Notes: generated from the sequence alone by a model not told the origin. A DNA stretch of 64,000 bases from Aphis gossypii (GCF_020184175.1 NC_065530.1:58629260-58693259); one strand, 5' to 3'; positions 1 to 13,265 are shown, counted from the first letter of the stretch. Translations and numbers: made by a program.

Positions 1-2163
1 AAATGTCATATGTTGGATCAGAACACAAATTTGCACACAAGCAAAATAGAAATCACAATAAAAATTCACAAAACGTTCGTATACGAATTAAATAAAGGGA
101 CTATATTGACCGAGAACAGTAAAGGTAAGGATTAATGATGTAAGTATTGGAGAACAAAAGTAAAATAGAATAAAATGATCATAGTGACAATAACTACGAT
201 AAATAAATAATAATCTTATCTGTAGGTTGAGTAAGTAAGATTTGTTGGTCACATATTGAACCGTTACCGACGTTTGTAAACCAAATTTACAAAAGTTTCA
301 TGTTTGGCATATTATATGGTATACCCTATACCCAGTACTTACATATACCTATTACAAAAACACTGTCTACAATGTATAAATAATATATATAGGTGTATAT
401 AATTTTGAGATTAAAAATGTGTAATAACGATTAGAATTAAGATGATATTGTATACTTATGGATTGTCTCCATCTTTCAAACATAAAATGTAGGAAGCAAA
501 TATGCGTTCACCAGAACCTATTTTTTGTTTTTGTGTTATTAGCTTTAATATTTTTCTATTTTAGGGAGTTAATAAGCTGTAGTAAAACATAAAGGTAAGA
601 ATATACTATCTGCGTTATTTTGTGTCAGTTTTTTACAATATTTTAGTTTTTAAATGAGTTATCACTGTTATCAGTGTTCTTAAAATGTATAATATTTTAG
701 TAGGTATTTTACATAGGTACACATACTTATAATTCGTTGAAAAATAAAAATATTGAAAAAACATACGAATAAACACAGGAAATGTTTTTAACGTAAGATA
801 AAATGATCATAATTGGCTTGGCTAAACACTAATTTATTGCAATTTTATTAACTATATTTGTAGGATGGCGATAAGACAAAAGTAAAGACTTCTTATAGAA
901 TTTAGAAGTAAGAACATATTATATATATACCTACATATTAAACATAATAAATATTTATAATAATATATGTAACTAATGTAAATAGCTGAACTAATATAAT
1001 TATATTAGTTAGTATTATGTTGACAATGCAGGTTTCCAAATAGCTGTAGTTCTAATCAGATTATATGTCAATATTATAATAATTTCAGTTAGTAATCTAA
1101 CCTTATTTACTTCTTAAAATTAATTTAACTGATTACAATGTATAATATTATTATATACTTGTATTGTCTACATTTTCAAAGTAAACAAATTTATATAGTT
1201 AATAACTAGGTACCTAATAAGTTATGCGGTGTTAATGGCTAATGCACGTATATTATTACATAGTAATATAGTAATTAGTAATCGATGTTGTATTTTAATA
1301 CTTATGACTTACCTATAAGTAATTAGTTTATTAGTTATTACATATATTATTAATACTAAAAATGGCTAAGATCCAATTAATTTATTAAATTAGAAAATCT
1401 AAACACTGTGACGCAGTTTAATAGTTAAAATATTTGCAAAGCGATCAAACGATAAACCATGATATTATTGCTATTAGTATTTATTATGCTAATTTCTTTA
1501 TGAATACCCAATAAACATATTACATGATGTAGTTGGACCAGCTTTTTAGATTCTGGAACGAAGCCAAGTTTTTACTTGTTTAAGAAATTAGAGTGGAAAA
1601 TTTCTCTCGACTGTATAGCTATTAGCTATAGGTACTCATTTGTATGTATTAAATGCACTTATATTTTTTAAATGTACTTAATAATATAGATGACAGTGTA
1701 GTTAATTTATTGAATTAAATTTTTTTTTCAAAAAATGGAAAATTTTAATGAATGTGTATGGTAGTGAGGCGTGTTTTCTGGAAAAGAGCTTTGATCCTTT
1801 GTTTCCTCTGTAGGATATGTCTTTGCACTGGGTGTCAAATAAAACATAAATAAGTAAGTACTTACCTATGTATGACATCCTGTGGCTCACGATACTATAT
1901 GTTATATTGTAATTGGTTATTACTTAATTTTTTGTTAAAGGGATGTTTTTTTTTTAACTATATTGGTGGTAGGGACGTTTTCTAAATTATTTTGTATCTT
2001 CCTCCAAAATTAGGAAAACTGTAGACTGTATTATGTATTTAATATATATATATGTATATAAATAGTCATTATACATAAAATAGGTATGTATACCAAATAT
2101 CTTAAACTATTTTAGTCGTATAGATTATAGAAAACCTATACCTACTAGATTATGAAAGGTTAC
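1..2163. other. AT-rich noncoding stretch, probably intron of the ENT4-like gene
   Basis: No convincing coding exon was found on either strand. The sequence is AT-rich, with many short TA runs such as the one at 2041-2060. It lies on the 3' side of the minus-strand transporter exon, whose splice donor is at 2158-2163, so at least part of it should be an intron of that gene. The next exons of the transporter were looked for here and not found, so they are expected beyond the left edge. Confidence 0.5.
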
Positions 2164-2318
2164 CTGTTGTATGGGAACAGAAAACCCGCGCCCGCCAGCA
2201 CCATGGCCATGTAAGTCTTGCCCATGTTGTCTATCGGAGGCGTAGCCAGCGGACAAATATTGCCGCGTTTGCCCAGGGCTACATAGCCCCTGCTCAGGTT
2301 CTCGTCCATCACGAAGCA
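2164..2318 (-). CDS. Equilibrative nucleoside transporter 4-like (ENT4/PMAT, SLC29A4 family), one N-terminal exon
   Basis: ENT4/PMAT proteins are multi-pass membrane transporters that move monoamines, organic cations and some nucleosides. Read on the minus strand, this exon encodes 51 codons plus two bases. It contains NLSRGYVALGKRG, a PPIDNMGKTY linker, and the start of the first membrane helix, MAMVLAGAGFLFPYN. The last part closely matches the family signature before helix 1, where vertebrate ENT4 has a DDRYH...AMLLAGVGFLLPYNS stretch. The exon ends CAG|GTAACC (donor at 2163-2158). The trailing AG plus one base of the next exon would give Ser or Arg, as in the conserved PYNS. The acceptor is a CTGCTGCAG ending at 2319. 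An in-frame ATG at 2309-2307 could be the start, or the CDS may begin in an upstream exon. The longest open frame over this DNA is a different, spurious frame. The family is confident; the exact start is not. Confidence 0.8.
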
Positions 2319-2559
2319 CTGCAGCAGAGACGATCACCGCCCGCGAATATATGCTGAATATATTTTGTGTACTCACGTATATATTTATATCATATAATTA
2401 TATAATATATACGTTATAACACGCGTGTTTAGTGATAGTTGCTGTACACAATTCCTTACGCTATATTATATTATATCGATACACTATATAATATACACAT
2501 ACACACAGTTATATTGTCATTATTATTATAAAGTTTTATCAACAACTCGAAACAGCGCG

Positions 2560-2892
2560 CGCATTATTGTTATTGTTGTTGTTCAGCAGTGATGATCGGC
2601 GCGCCACCGCTATACCTATAATATTCGCACACCATTCTAGACTTGCGTATTAATATTCCAACTGTATTCCTATACATGCGCACGTGAAACTTGTAAGTTT
2701 ACTCGTGTAAGTACTATACTCTGGCCCGAGTATGTGCGTCGGCGCGGGCGTCATGCGCGCGCGTGAGACTTGCGTCTGCCTCCTCGACAGGAGCCGTGTA
2801 TAGCGGTGGCGGAGTCGGGGGCTTGTTAAAAGGAGAGACGCGATCGATGAGTGGGTTGCGGTCGTCAACGAAAACCGTTTGCAGGACGACAA
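2560..2892 (-). promoter_or_regulatory. CpG-rich candidate promoter / first exon of the ENT4-like gene
   Basis: This island is far richer in GC and CpG than its flanks, with GCGCGCGC, GGCGCGCC and CGATCGATG words. It lies directly upstream (minus-strand sense) of the transporter exon, where a promoter or 5' exon would be expected. One minus-strand frame stays open from about 2880 to 2714 and encodes a proline- and arginine-rich tail that includes NPLIDRVSPF and PPTPPPLYTAP. A weak donor (AGA|GTATAG, near 2716) would join in phase 0 to the 2164-2318 exon. That splice is not canonical, so coding status is a guess. The safer reading is promoter plus 5' untranslated sequence. Confidence 0.35.
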
Positions 2893-4855
2893 GTCTTGTT
2901 GTAAATATATAAATATTTACGTATATACATAATATATGATATTTATGTAGTTGTGAATGTTGTGATGTATACGTATAATATGCAATTATCCCGTGTAACT
3001 TTAAAATGAATAGTAAGGTCAGGATCGTATATTCATATATCAACCATGACGCTGTAGTGCAGTTACTTCAGTCAGGGCTCCCACGCCATGTATAAATTGC
3101 AGGTTGTGATCACTCATCAATGCGAATAAAACTATTTGGATTTGTTAATTAATTTTGTTAAAAGAGCTCTATTGATCCTGTAGGGGTGTTCTAACTCGTA
3201 AGTTAGGACTCCTAAGTAGTCCTAACAAAACCAGGCCAATATTGAAGGTCTAGTACAAATGTACTATAAGTAGTTGTATTTGCATATAATTTTAAATTGC
3301 TTATTTGCCTTTAAAATTATATTTCATGGTTAATTTATGGACAATTTTAACCACACACTAATAGACAATGATATTTATACTGTGGTTTTGACATTTTTTT
3401 ATGAAATCTACTGAATATTATAATTATAATAATTAATTTGTCAATTACAGCAGTATATAAAATACTCGTATAAGTACATACCTATAAAGTGGTGTACATA
3501 CATATATAATATAAAATTATAGAATACTAAGAGTGCTCAGAACAACATATTTCAATTAAAATAACCACCTTGTTTGGAGACGTGACTTACGAAAAAATTC
3601 AATTGGTATCTAATTAATACCTAAATAATAATTAGCAATAAGTAGAAGTACAAATGTACAACCAAACTATTTCATGCATAAAAATTAAAAATAAAGGTTT
3701 TTAAAATTACATTCTTGTGTAGAATAAAATTATTTTAGTTCATTCATTTATATTTATTCGAAAATAAAAAATTAACAAATAAATTCAATTTGAAAATTGT
3801 TTAAAAATAGTAAATTAAAATAATTCAGTATAATATGTTAATATTTAGTTTTAGAAGTTTATAAACTTTGTATTTTAAACAATATTATGATAATAATATT
3901 ACAATATTATCAATGATCTATATTCTAATAGACATAACGTTATTAGTTATTAAGGCTATTCGGGTATCTAGCTAAAATTGATATTATTGATAGTAGATAC
4001 AATATGATATGTGCACCATTTCTTAACCACACCTTTATTTTGTCACCAAATATTTACTTAATTATTTTGTTTTTGGGTTTAGTTAAATTTTTAATCTAAA
4101 TACAAATCAAATTACTCACTACCTAGAACTTATACATTCCACATCATATTTACGGATATAGATTATTGACTACCTATGAATTTAGATAAGTCAATGGCAT
4201 ATTTTTGAGTTTGGTTGCACTTTATTTCATACCTACTTAATTAAAGTTCGACCATAACTATTAAAATACAAAAACTATATATACATAAATTATACATAAA
4301 TAAATAAATACTAAATTTTATTATTTTTTTAAATATATAAATAGTATATATTTCTGTTTCCTATATTCGGAGACCAAAGTACTAACTATAAAGGCTATTT
4401 ATCTTTGAAAATCAATAAGGAGTGAGCATTTTTAATTTTTATCTATTAAATAATTTTTAATTCTTCGTAATTGTATTAATAATATTTTGTTTGTAACGCA
4501 AGTATGTACGCAACTTATCACGTCCTCATTAACTTCAATTGCTTTTACATTTTACAGTAAATTATGAATATGTATTTTCAATTTTTTTTTTATCAGATTT
4601 TTGACCGTAGATTGTTGTAGTAAAAACTAAATAGTCAATACTAAATAGTATTAGTAAATATACTTTCACTAGGATAAAGTACACACACTTTAGATCGATA
4701 TAGTATACTCTAACGTCTTTAAATAGTAATTACTAATTATTAATATCAAATATAAATAAATAATATATTTTGAATTTATGAAATTAACACACGATAGTGA
4801 TGAATATTATTTATATTGCAAGCGGGAACGTAGTTTGAAAATATAAGGCTACGTT
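2893..4855. other. AT-rich intergenic region between the ENT4-like gene and WBP2
   Basis: No coding exon, RNA gene or mobile-element end was recognised. The sequence is AT-rich, with TA and AAT runs. The ENT4-like gene (minus) and WBP2 (plus) are divergently transcribed, so this stretch separates their two CpG-rich 5' regions. Confidence 0.6.
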
Positions 4856-5644
4856 ATGTCGAGCGGAAATCTCCAGCTTGGCGACACTGTGGTGCAGCGC
4901 AACCTTGAATATTCGCCAAGAATGTCTAATCTCTGCTCTCTAATCACGACAGCAGCTGTTTACCGAGGACGCGAGTGCGGTCGTAATTTGTCGTATTTGT
5001 GCCGTGCGTCGTTCGCAGCTGTAGTTGTTGTCGCCTATCGAACATCCCCCGTCCCACGGTTCATTCAAGATTCGTATCTTTTCCGACGGACAACCCTCCA
5101 CCGTCTAAAACGTGACAGTTTCGTCTTTACTTTTGAGTGATAATAATTATTGTACGTCGGTGTCGTCGGTCGCGTTCTTCTCAACGTTCCAAACAAGCAA
5201 CGTTATTGCGTTATTATTTATTATAATATTAACGCTATCATCAGGTCGGGCGCGGTAGGCGTGTAAGATTTTTAAAGAAAATTCGCGATTATAAGAAAAT
5301 ACTCGATCTTTCACACGTATACTGTCTCGCGCGCACGCTCAGGCACTCGCCAACAGCAGATAATAATATTACGTCGTGATTAATAATAAAAATCTAGGTA
5401 GTGCGTGTGGTTTTTTGTTATTAATTTCTCGACTACTCGTCACCTCGTCAGTGTGATACCAGGTCGTGTCGCTGTCGTTTCGCGTTTGCGTATTCGCTTG
5501 CCCCGTGTGACGCAATCGGCCGAGTATTTTCTTTTCTACGTCGCCGCTGATTCGGTTTTACGAACATCCGTTGCCGACGAGTTATTCTATTTTTCTTCCA
5601 TTCCTGATTGGATTTCCGGCTAGACGAGACTATCGACGACGACC
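4856..5644 (+). promoter_or_regulatory. CpG-rich promoter and 5' untranslated region of WBP2
   Basis: Composition changes sharply here from AT-rich to CpG-containing sequence and stays that way up to the WBP2 start codon at 5645, which fits an unmethylated insect promoter plus 5' UTR. No clear TATA box was picked out, so the transcription start is unknown. Three open frames of 72-115 codons occur in it (4856-5140, 5405-5623 and one running through exon 1 into intron 1). They are best explained by the higher GC content, which lowers stop-codon frequency. Confidence 0.55.
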
Positions 5645-8600
5645 ATGTCGCTGAACACTGCTCACGTCCAAGGTGGCGGTTGCCTAATACACGCTGGCGA
5701 ATGGTGAGTCATACAAATAATTATGTATGCCCCGTGACGTCCGTTTTATACGGTTTTATACCACCTACGGATTATTGTTATTATCGTATAGATAGTACTA
5801 CCGATGCACTCGGTGCAGAAGTCGTTGCAGATGCGGCTAATTGCACTTCGGGCCTCGTTACACTTCTCTTATTTTTCGTCTTTCAGACTTACCTGCCGAT
5901 AAATATACTCCTCGCCCCGTCTAAGAACTTATTTTCGAACGGAATTCTTTTGTGAACGCCATTCGTATTTCGAACTTTTATGTGATGCTGGTTTTAGGAT
6001 ACAGTACCTGTTTGACGTCAGTAGTACGCATTTTAATTAGAACATATCTTAAGTTTGGGCTCTATCCAAAATGCCGGAGTAGTGGTCATCATGCCGATTT
6101 TATGACTTCCACCATTGTATTATAATATTATCTAGACGTTGTATACATTTTTTTAATTTGAGTAGGTATCCTTAGTTTCATATATTTGTCCCTGTATATT
6201 TTACTTCTTCCATTTTAGGTTGCTACTAAAAAAAAAAATGTGTGATGTTTTAATATTAGACAACAAACTAATGTATTATTTGTTTTTTTAATCACTGGGT
6301 TATATTAGGTACTTGGATAGAAACCAGAACTAATTTTTGTAACTCGGATACTTATATAATAGGTATATGTATATATTTCACAACTGTTAGCACTTTAGCA
6401 GTATTCTAGAATGTTCTATGGGTGACAATCATTTCATTGGACTGAATAATGAAATTGAATGTTACAAAAAAATTAATTAAAACTAGTACTATGAACATTT
6501 AACAAATTTCTAGTGTATTTTCTCATTTTACTTTCATCATCAACTTAATGAAGCGGATAATTGTTTTTTTTTATTTTTAATTGTTGTTATTAAGTTTTAA
6601 ATGGATAGTACCTAATAGGTATGATTTGTTTATCTGTTATAAACTGTATATTGTATTTATTTTGCAATAAATACTATATAAATGAGGATTTGTATTAGTT
6701 GTACCTATTTATATTTGGTGGTGCCCTTAGTAAATCATTGTAATTGTCCCCTCCCCTCGCAGTAAATAAAATAACATTGCTGAACTTTTTGAATTTTGTT
6801 TTTAAAGAGTGGTTCTTAATCATAGTTTGAATTAGCTACCTAATGATAAATGAATCATATTTACTTTTAACCTCCCTTATAATTTTTCAGTTTTATTTTT
6901 ATTGTCTCTTTTTAAACCATTAACCTCCCGATTAACCTAAATAGTGGAATCATTTTTTTTGCAATCTATCTATTAAAAATTTTAAATTGATTTCATTCAA
7001 AAACAAATTTAAAAACTAAAACAAAAAGGGTTTTCCTTGAGTTATCTTAATCCAATAGTATTCAGTAGGAGGCTATTTTACTAGTATTAATCTTTAAAAA
7101 TTTGAAAATCTTTGGAAATCTAAAAATTGCTGTACAAAATAGCTATTTACTAGTTACTGATTTACCCTCTAGTGAGTACCTAGTATATATTTAATACAGA
7201 AATTTACTTTTTATATTATCTAAGTATAGAAAGAATATGAAATTAATAATATTAATCTCAATATTTATTTACTTAGTTATTAGTAATAAGTAAAATAAAT
7301 GTACTTACTTATAATATTTTTTTTATTTTTAGCATTATTTTATTTACTGATGCTGTTACAATTGACTTTCATGGCCAGGATGGCAGAGCATTTCATGGTT
7401 CAAAAGTAGGAAAACTGTTTTTAACTACTCATCGTTTAATTTTTATCAACAAATCTGACAAAGATGAGCTTTTATCATTTAGTATGCCTTTTGTTACTCT
7501 CAAAGATGTAAGTATTTCTAAAATTTAATTACCTTATTAATGTTTTTACATTTTATAATTTTGAAATTGTTGTAAAAATAAGGTGGAATTGGAACAACCA
7601 GTATTTGGTTCAAATTATATAAAAGGTAAAGTACGTGCTCAACCTAATGGAAACTGGGTTGGTGAAGCAAAATTCAAATTGATATTTAAAAAGGGAGGTG
7701 CTATTGATTTTGGAAGAGCCATGTTAAGAGCTGCATCAATGGGTATGTATTTTTCTACATAATATAATTCTTATTTAGATCTATATTCATTACAAATCAA
7801 TGCAATTTTTTAGCTAATAGTAACTACCCTCAAATGGATAATCCACCAGCCTACGCACCACCTGAAGGTCCATACTATATGGCTGATGTTCCATACGGTG
7901 TACCTCCTCCTGGCTACTATGGATGGATGCCTTCAACTGCTGCTTTCCCAGATGCACCACCTCGTAAATATATTTTTTGTTTATTGGTTTTTAGAAAAAC
8001 TTGTATAAAACACAAATCTATTATAAACCATGTGTTTTTTGATAAATTTAATTTATAATTAAAGAAAGTAGGTAGTTCATTTTTGTTTTATTTTTTTAGC
8101 TCAATCTGTCTATAGAACTGATATGCCTCCACCATATCCAGGTATTATTGGTTTTACTGGTAATCCAGGTTATGCAAGCGCTCCACCTGCACAAACAGCT
8201 CCACCTCCACAACTTTTTAACGGACAAGGTATTAATAGTTTTTAGATTTAATTTATCACATTGTTTATGTATTAGTCAGAAAAATATTTTTTTTTATTTT
8301 TTATGAAAATTGAGGTCTGTGCATAAAATACTAATATAAAACTTTCAATAATATATACCAATACACCATGTATAAATTATTTGTATTACTATTTAGCACT
8401 TATCGTATTATTTGTATTGTTAATATACCTCATCAGTCATTATCATCATCTCAATATTTCAGTGTAATATTTAATTTGACCTTACTCACAACTTGTTAAA
8501 CCCAATTAACCAATTGTTTTTTAAGTTTGATTATTTACCAATAGTATTTAATTTTTTCATAGATAATACCAAAAATAATTGAACAAGTTAGTGAAGAAAA

Positions 8601-10215
8601 AGTTAAAAATAATTCAACATTTGATTTAAAAGGAGCATAATATTATACTTGATACTTATATAATTTAAAAGTAATGATGTATTTAAAATGTTTTATTATC
8701 TATTTAATAATTATAGTGCTACTAAAATATATTGTGTTGACCATTGTAGTTACTCTAATATATATATTTTAATTAAAATTTAAAATTCCGAAAAATTTGG
8801 CTGTAAGATAAATTATTATTATTTTATAAAACAGTAATATATTATAATTAATCTTCAAAAAAATGTTGTTTAAAAAAATATATAAATCTTAAAGTAACAG
8901 ATACATAATATTTACAGATGCAAAAGCAGCAGAAGCAGCACAAAGTGCATACTTTGATCCCAACCGACCACAAATGGCTTATGTCCCACCACCATCATAC
9001 TATGTAAGTTTTTATTTGTTCTATTTATTTAAAAATATGTTGTATCAACATTGTTATAAACTTAGAAAAAAAATATAATTTGAATATGATAAAAGAAATT
9101 AACATGTGTATAAAGAATTGAGTTTTGATATTAGTAACCTAAAGAGACTTAAAATACTTTTATAGTGTTATATCACCTTATTATTTTCTATATTAAATGT
9201 TTCTGGCACCAAGGGACAGACACTAATTTGACAAATTAATAAAATTTGAATGTAAAATAAAATTCTAATTCCAGAAAATAATTTTATATAATAAATACTG
9301 TTTATTGCAGTGAACCCTTTTATGGTGTATTATTTTTTTCTTGTGTTGGTGTCATGAATTAGTACCTATGACATTGTATTCTAGGCAAGTATAATTGTGC
9401 TACAACAAGGTAACCTATTGGGAACCACTGGATATTTTATTTATATATTTTTTCAACTTCTAGATTTTTAATATGCTTATTGCTTACAGATAATTTATTT
9501 TTTTATTTTACATTTAATGTAGATCTATATTTACTGATTTAAGCAGAATTTTTCTTGTGAAAACTCAGTTTCCAATTTATTTATAGTTTTTGGTTGATTA
9601 TACATTTTTATTTTTAAAACAATTTAAAAAATACTTTTAATTTTGTTATTAAAACGGTAAATACTGAATTTTAACCCAACCTTGTGTTTTATAAGTAATC
9701 AATTAAATATTTTTTGTAATTGAAAGAACAAAAAATACAAAATATTATGTTGAATGAATTTTAAGATAGAATATAATATAAGTTATAATTATTTTTTTAG
9801 TCAATAATTTTTGTGACATTGAAATCAGGTCTTATAAATTATTTATTTTTATCATCATAAATACAAATGGTTGTACTAATATTTATTATTTTTACATTTA
9901 AATTAAAAGTAACTTAAACTTAACATTATTAATTATTAGCTATAAGTTGTAACTAACAAATAATTCATACTTATTATGTTTGTTATAATATGTAATATAT
10001 TGTAGCTTGTTTGTAATTGATAATAGTGAATCAATTACTCAATTGAAATAAGTGAAGTTAAATGATGTATTTAATAAATTATATTCTAAATAATATGGTC
10101 CTGTTAAATTTTTAATTATTATGTTATAACAGGCTTCCAATTTAAATTGAATATATTTTTGTTTCAGGAACTTCCTCCACCTTACAAAGAATCTGAAAAT
10201 AAGAAGAATGATTAA
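5645..10215 (+). CDS. WBP2: WW domain-binding protein 2 (WBP2), complete seven-exon gene
   Basis: WBP2 is an adaptor and transcriptional coactivator that binds WW-domain proteins such as YAP/Yorkie and Nedd4-type ligases. Coding exons: 5645-5703, 7333-7507, 7583-7742, 7814-7963, 8100-8228, 8918-9003 and 10168-10215. All introns are GT-AG and every junction keeps frame, giving 268 residues, close to vertebrate WBP2 (about 260). The start is MSLNTAHVQGGG, matching the family N-terminus. Residues about 20-131 form the GRAM-like domain: GKLFLTTHRLIFI, SFSMPFVTLKD, QPVFGSNYIKGKV and GGAIDFGRAML. The C-terminal half is Pro/Tyr-rich with PPxY motifs: PPAY 142-145, PPGY 163-166, PPPY 191-194, PPSY 249-252 and PPPY 256-259. 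A conserved AKAAEAAQSAYFDP segment lies in exon 6. The protein ends KESENKKND. Intron 1 (1629 bp) and intron 6 (1164 bp) are the largest, and most introns hold only AT-rich sequence. A complete, apparently functional gene. Confidence 0.96.
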
Positions 10216-10975
10216 AATTACAAAAAAAAAAAAAACATGTTTATGTCTACATTCCATTGATTGTTTTGTATAATTTTATTGTTTTTTTTTTTTTTTTTAA
10301 AGTGGTATTGAAACATGCAAGATCTTTGTGATTATACTGTATGATTTCAACAGTTTATTTATCTTAGTCAATATGGGGATAATTACCATCACATTTAATC
10401 ATACTTAAGAAATCGCTCATTAATTTTTTTTTAAAATTTTTTTTTATAAAATGATGCTAGATAACTTAACAAAACTAGTAAAAATATCAAAGAAAAAGTT
10501 GAAAATGATGTTTTAAAATCTCATGTGTTTCTGAGCTAGACATTAATTTAGTACCTATTTAAAACATACTTTTAGTCATGTAATGTCTTTATTTGTGTAT
10601 TCCAAGTATGTCATCTTCATGTTAACACATTATCAATAATTTTCATATTACACAATGTCCACTATGTGTGCTGTTATATTCACTATTAAGAGAAAATCCT
10701 ACTAATTATTGTTTTTGTAAATATTTTTCATTAAATATGTATTTTTACAAATTCTGTTGAATAATTTTAGATTTCATAGATTTCTTACAATATTTTACTC
10801 TGTTGTGTAAGAGATGTTTATTGTATTTTACCTATGGGCGATTTCTATTATATCTACATAGTTATTTTATTCAAATATTATACTATTTTTATACGCTTAT
10901 TTTTGTTTCATTTCATTTAGTTATAGAAAAAACATTATATTCTTCATAATAAAAATTAACAGAAATATTTTAGTT
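10216..10975 (+). other. WBP2 3' untranslated region (approximate end)
   Basis: This follows the WBP2 stop codon. It is AT-rich with A12 and T17 homopolymers near 10224 and 10282. Possible poly(A) signals are ATTAAA at 10730-10735 and AATAAA at 10948-10953. The second is followed by a GT-containing stretch. Which signal is used cannot be told from sequence alone. Confidence 0.45.
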
Positions 10976-12858
10976 TTATTTGACATTGTAAATTATTTTC
11001 TTATGTGATTTTGGTGTACAAGGTTACTACCGAGCATTATTGCATTAATAATAATTTACCTCTTGGCTGCGGTGCTGTTGGATTACATATTAAATTCCTA
11101 ATGAGGCAACAAATGAAGAAATTTATTTAATTAATATTATAATTATTATATTTTGAAAAGTTATATTTTATTATACAATGATATATAAATATAATATATA
11201 GAATCAAATGTACTGATTGGGTTTATATAAAACATATTTTCCTTCATCTTTTTGAGTTTTATGCGTATATATTAAATAATATTATAAAATTGTTAACACT
11301 ATACTGTTACCAATGTATCTATTTTAAAGTAATTAATGGTGTATAGTGCTTACGATAAAAACTGCACTTACTTACACAAGTAACAGGTTACAACTTCTCA
11401 TTGTGTAGTATGTTATTGAATTTTAAACTTTTTTTTTTATTAGTTATTTAAGTTATTTTATCTCTGAGACGTATATTAATAATTAGTATTATAATTTATA
11501 ATAATATGCTAGTGAGGATTGGAGAGGATGCTTATTGTGATATATGTTTCATAAAAATAATAAAATCCATTTAAATTTGTAATTCGTTATTCGGTTCTTA
11601 ATATCCAATGATGGGGTAACTAAATGTTTTTTGATAAAAAAATCTTTTCTTGGTAAATAGACTTTTTTTGTTGCGGTTTATTAAGTTTTGTTCTTGTTAT
11701 TAGTTATATACTTATATAGTTATTTATATATAAATAATACGACTATAACTGAGTGTATAAATCCAGGCGGAGGCGAGTAGGTACTAGAAATTTATTCAAT
11801 TATTCTTGTTTGAAGAGTGGTGGCGCGGTGACTGTTATAAACCATTAAAACATAAAATTACATAATCTGATTTAGTTAAATTAGATGGTCTATGGAGTTG
11901 ACAGCAGTTATCAGTAAAGTGAAATTATTTTTATGTTGTCACTGATTTCGGTTGTCTTGATATTTTATTTGGTTACGTAGATACTTGAGACATAAATGAG
12001 CAGTTGTTTGGAAATTACGAACAAATTGTGTTGTTCGAGTGTTCGACATAAGTAAATATGCTAATGAATGGCATTGGTACAAATTTAAAACATGGTTACA
12101 AATGTTACCATGTAATAATGTAATATGCAAAAATGTGAAATCGCTAACACGACGTAACTGTGTTGTCGCTGTTTATGATATTTCCGCTAACACCTTTAAA
12201 AAAAAAAGAATTAATGATTTATGAATACCTATTGATGAAATATTTGTATTATTTTAAGAAAATTACAAGCGATATATTAAGTACTAATAAGTAGACAGGT
12301 AGACTGCAGAGTAGATAGTTTCAAATTTGTTTCGTTATATGCTCGATGATAGGTCAGACAACTGACAAGGGAGAAAATGTATGTATAAATTTTTATTTTA
12401 TTTCATTGTCATTTACTGATGTACTTATTCATATATTTTTATTTTTACAGACGTTTTTTCATTCTTATTTTGTTTTTAAGAAAGTATCAAAATATTTTCA
12501 AGACCAGACATTGTAACGAATTTTTTAAAATATGTGGATTAATTAAGGTACTTAAAGTACTTATTATCTTATCTCTATATTGTACACTGTTAATTTTACG
12601 GTACCTATTTATAGTAAGATAGGTATCATTTTATTTTATTTATATTGACAACGATTATGGACAAGAGCCTAATATGTACAAAAACATAGTAGGAGTACAT
12701 AAGTAGGTACCGAAAATTAAGTAAAATTATGTATTACATTCGTTTTCACGTCGTTTTTCAAACAGTCTTCCCAGTTTCTACGTACTAATATATATTGTTC
12801 TCTTCGATGGTTCTAACTACAAGCTACCTATTAAATCTACTTTTGCTGCCTCTTATTG
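10976..12858. other. AT-rich intergenic sequence, no gene seen
   Basis: Only short spurious open frames occur here (for example 12039-12224 and 12419-12622), with no recognisable motif and AT-driven composition. No splice-bounded exon or transposon terminus was identified. Confidence 0.55.
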
Positions 12859-12982
12859 ACATTTTATGTCTTTGCTTTGGCAGTTGGCACACAGAATCGA
12901 AAAGAGTTACGGTTACCCTGGTTACCTGGTTACCTGGTTACCCCTAGTGACGGTTTTCAAAGACACAAAAGACATAAAATGT
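12859..12982. repeat. Short inverted repeat with an 85-95 bp loop
   Basis: A perfect 15-bp inverted pair is visible: ACATTTTATGTCTTT at 12859-12873 and its reverse complement AAAGACATAAAATGT at 12968-12982. The loop contains the GGTTACCT tandem array. It could be a small palindromic MITE-like remnant. No target-site duplication was established. Confidence 0.5.
12912..12944. repeat. 8-bp tandem repeat, GGTTACCT x4
   Basis: Four adjacent units start at 12912, 12921, 12929 and 12937 (GGTTACCCT, GGTTACCT, GGTTACCT, GGTTACCC). The array sits in the loop of the surrounding inverted repeat. It is not the insect telomere repeat TTAGG. Confidence 0.8.
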
Positions 12983-13265
12983 GGTAATTCATTGCAGACT
13001 CGTATGCAATATGATTTCACGTCTTCTTCTTTTTAATCTTTACATTCAACATAATATTTAATCTCTCTTGCACAAATCAATGAACAAATTAACAAAATGT
13101 ACCTAATGATATAATGAATTTTTAATTTACATTTATATTTGTTTTTATATATTTTTTATTATATTTTATATTTAAAAAAATATATTTACCATCATTTTAG
13201 ATGAATTAAAACTATACTTTAAGTGTAAAAAAAAGTGGTCAAATGAGTAACACTCTGCTGTATTA

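Noticed and set aside
4856..5140. 94-codon open frame in the WBP2 5' region
   Set aside because: No motif, lies in a GC-richer promoter region where stops are rarer, and upstream of a clear gene start.
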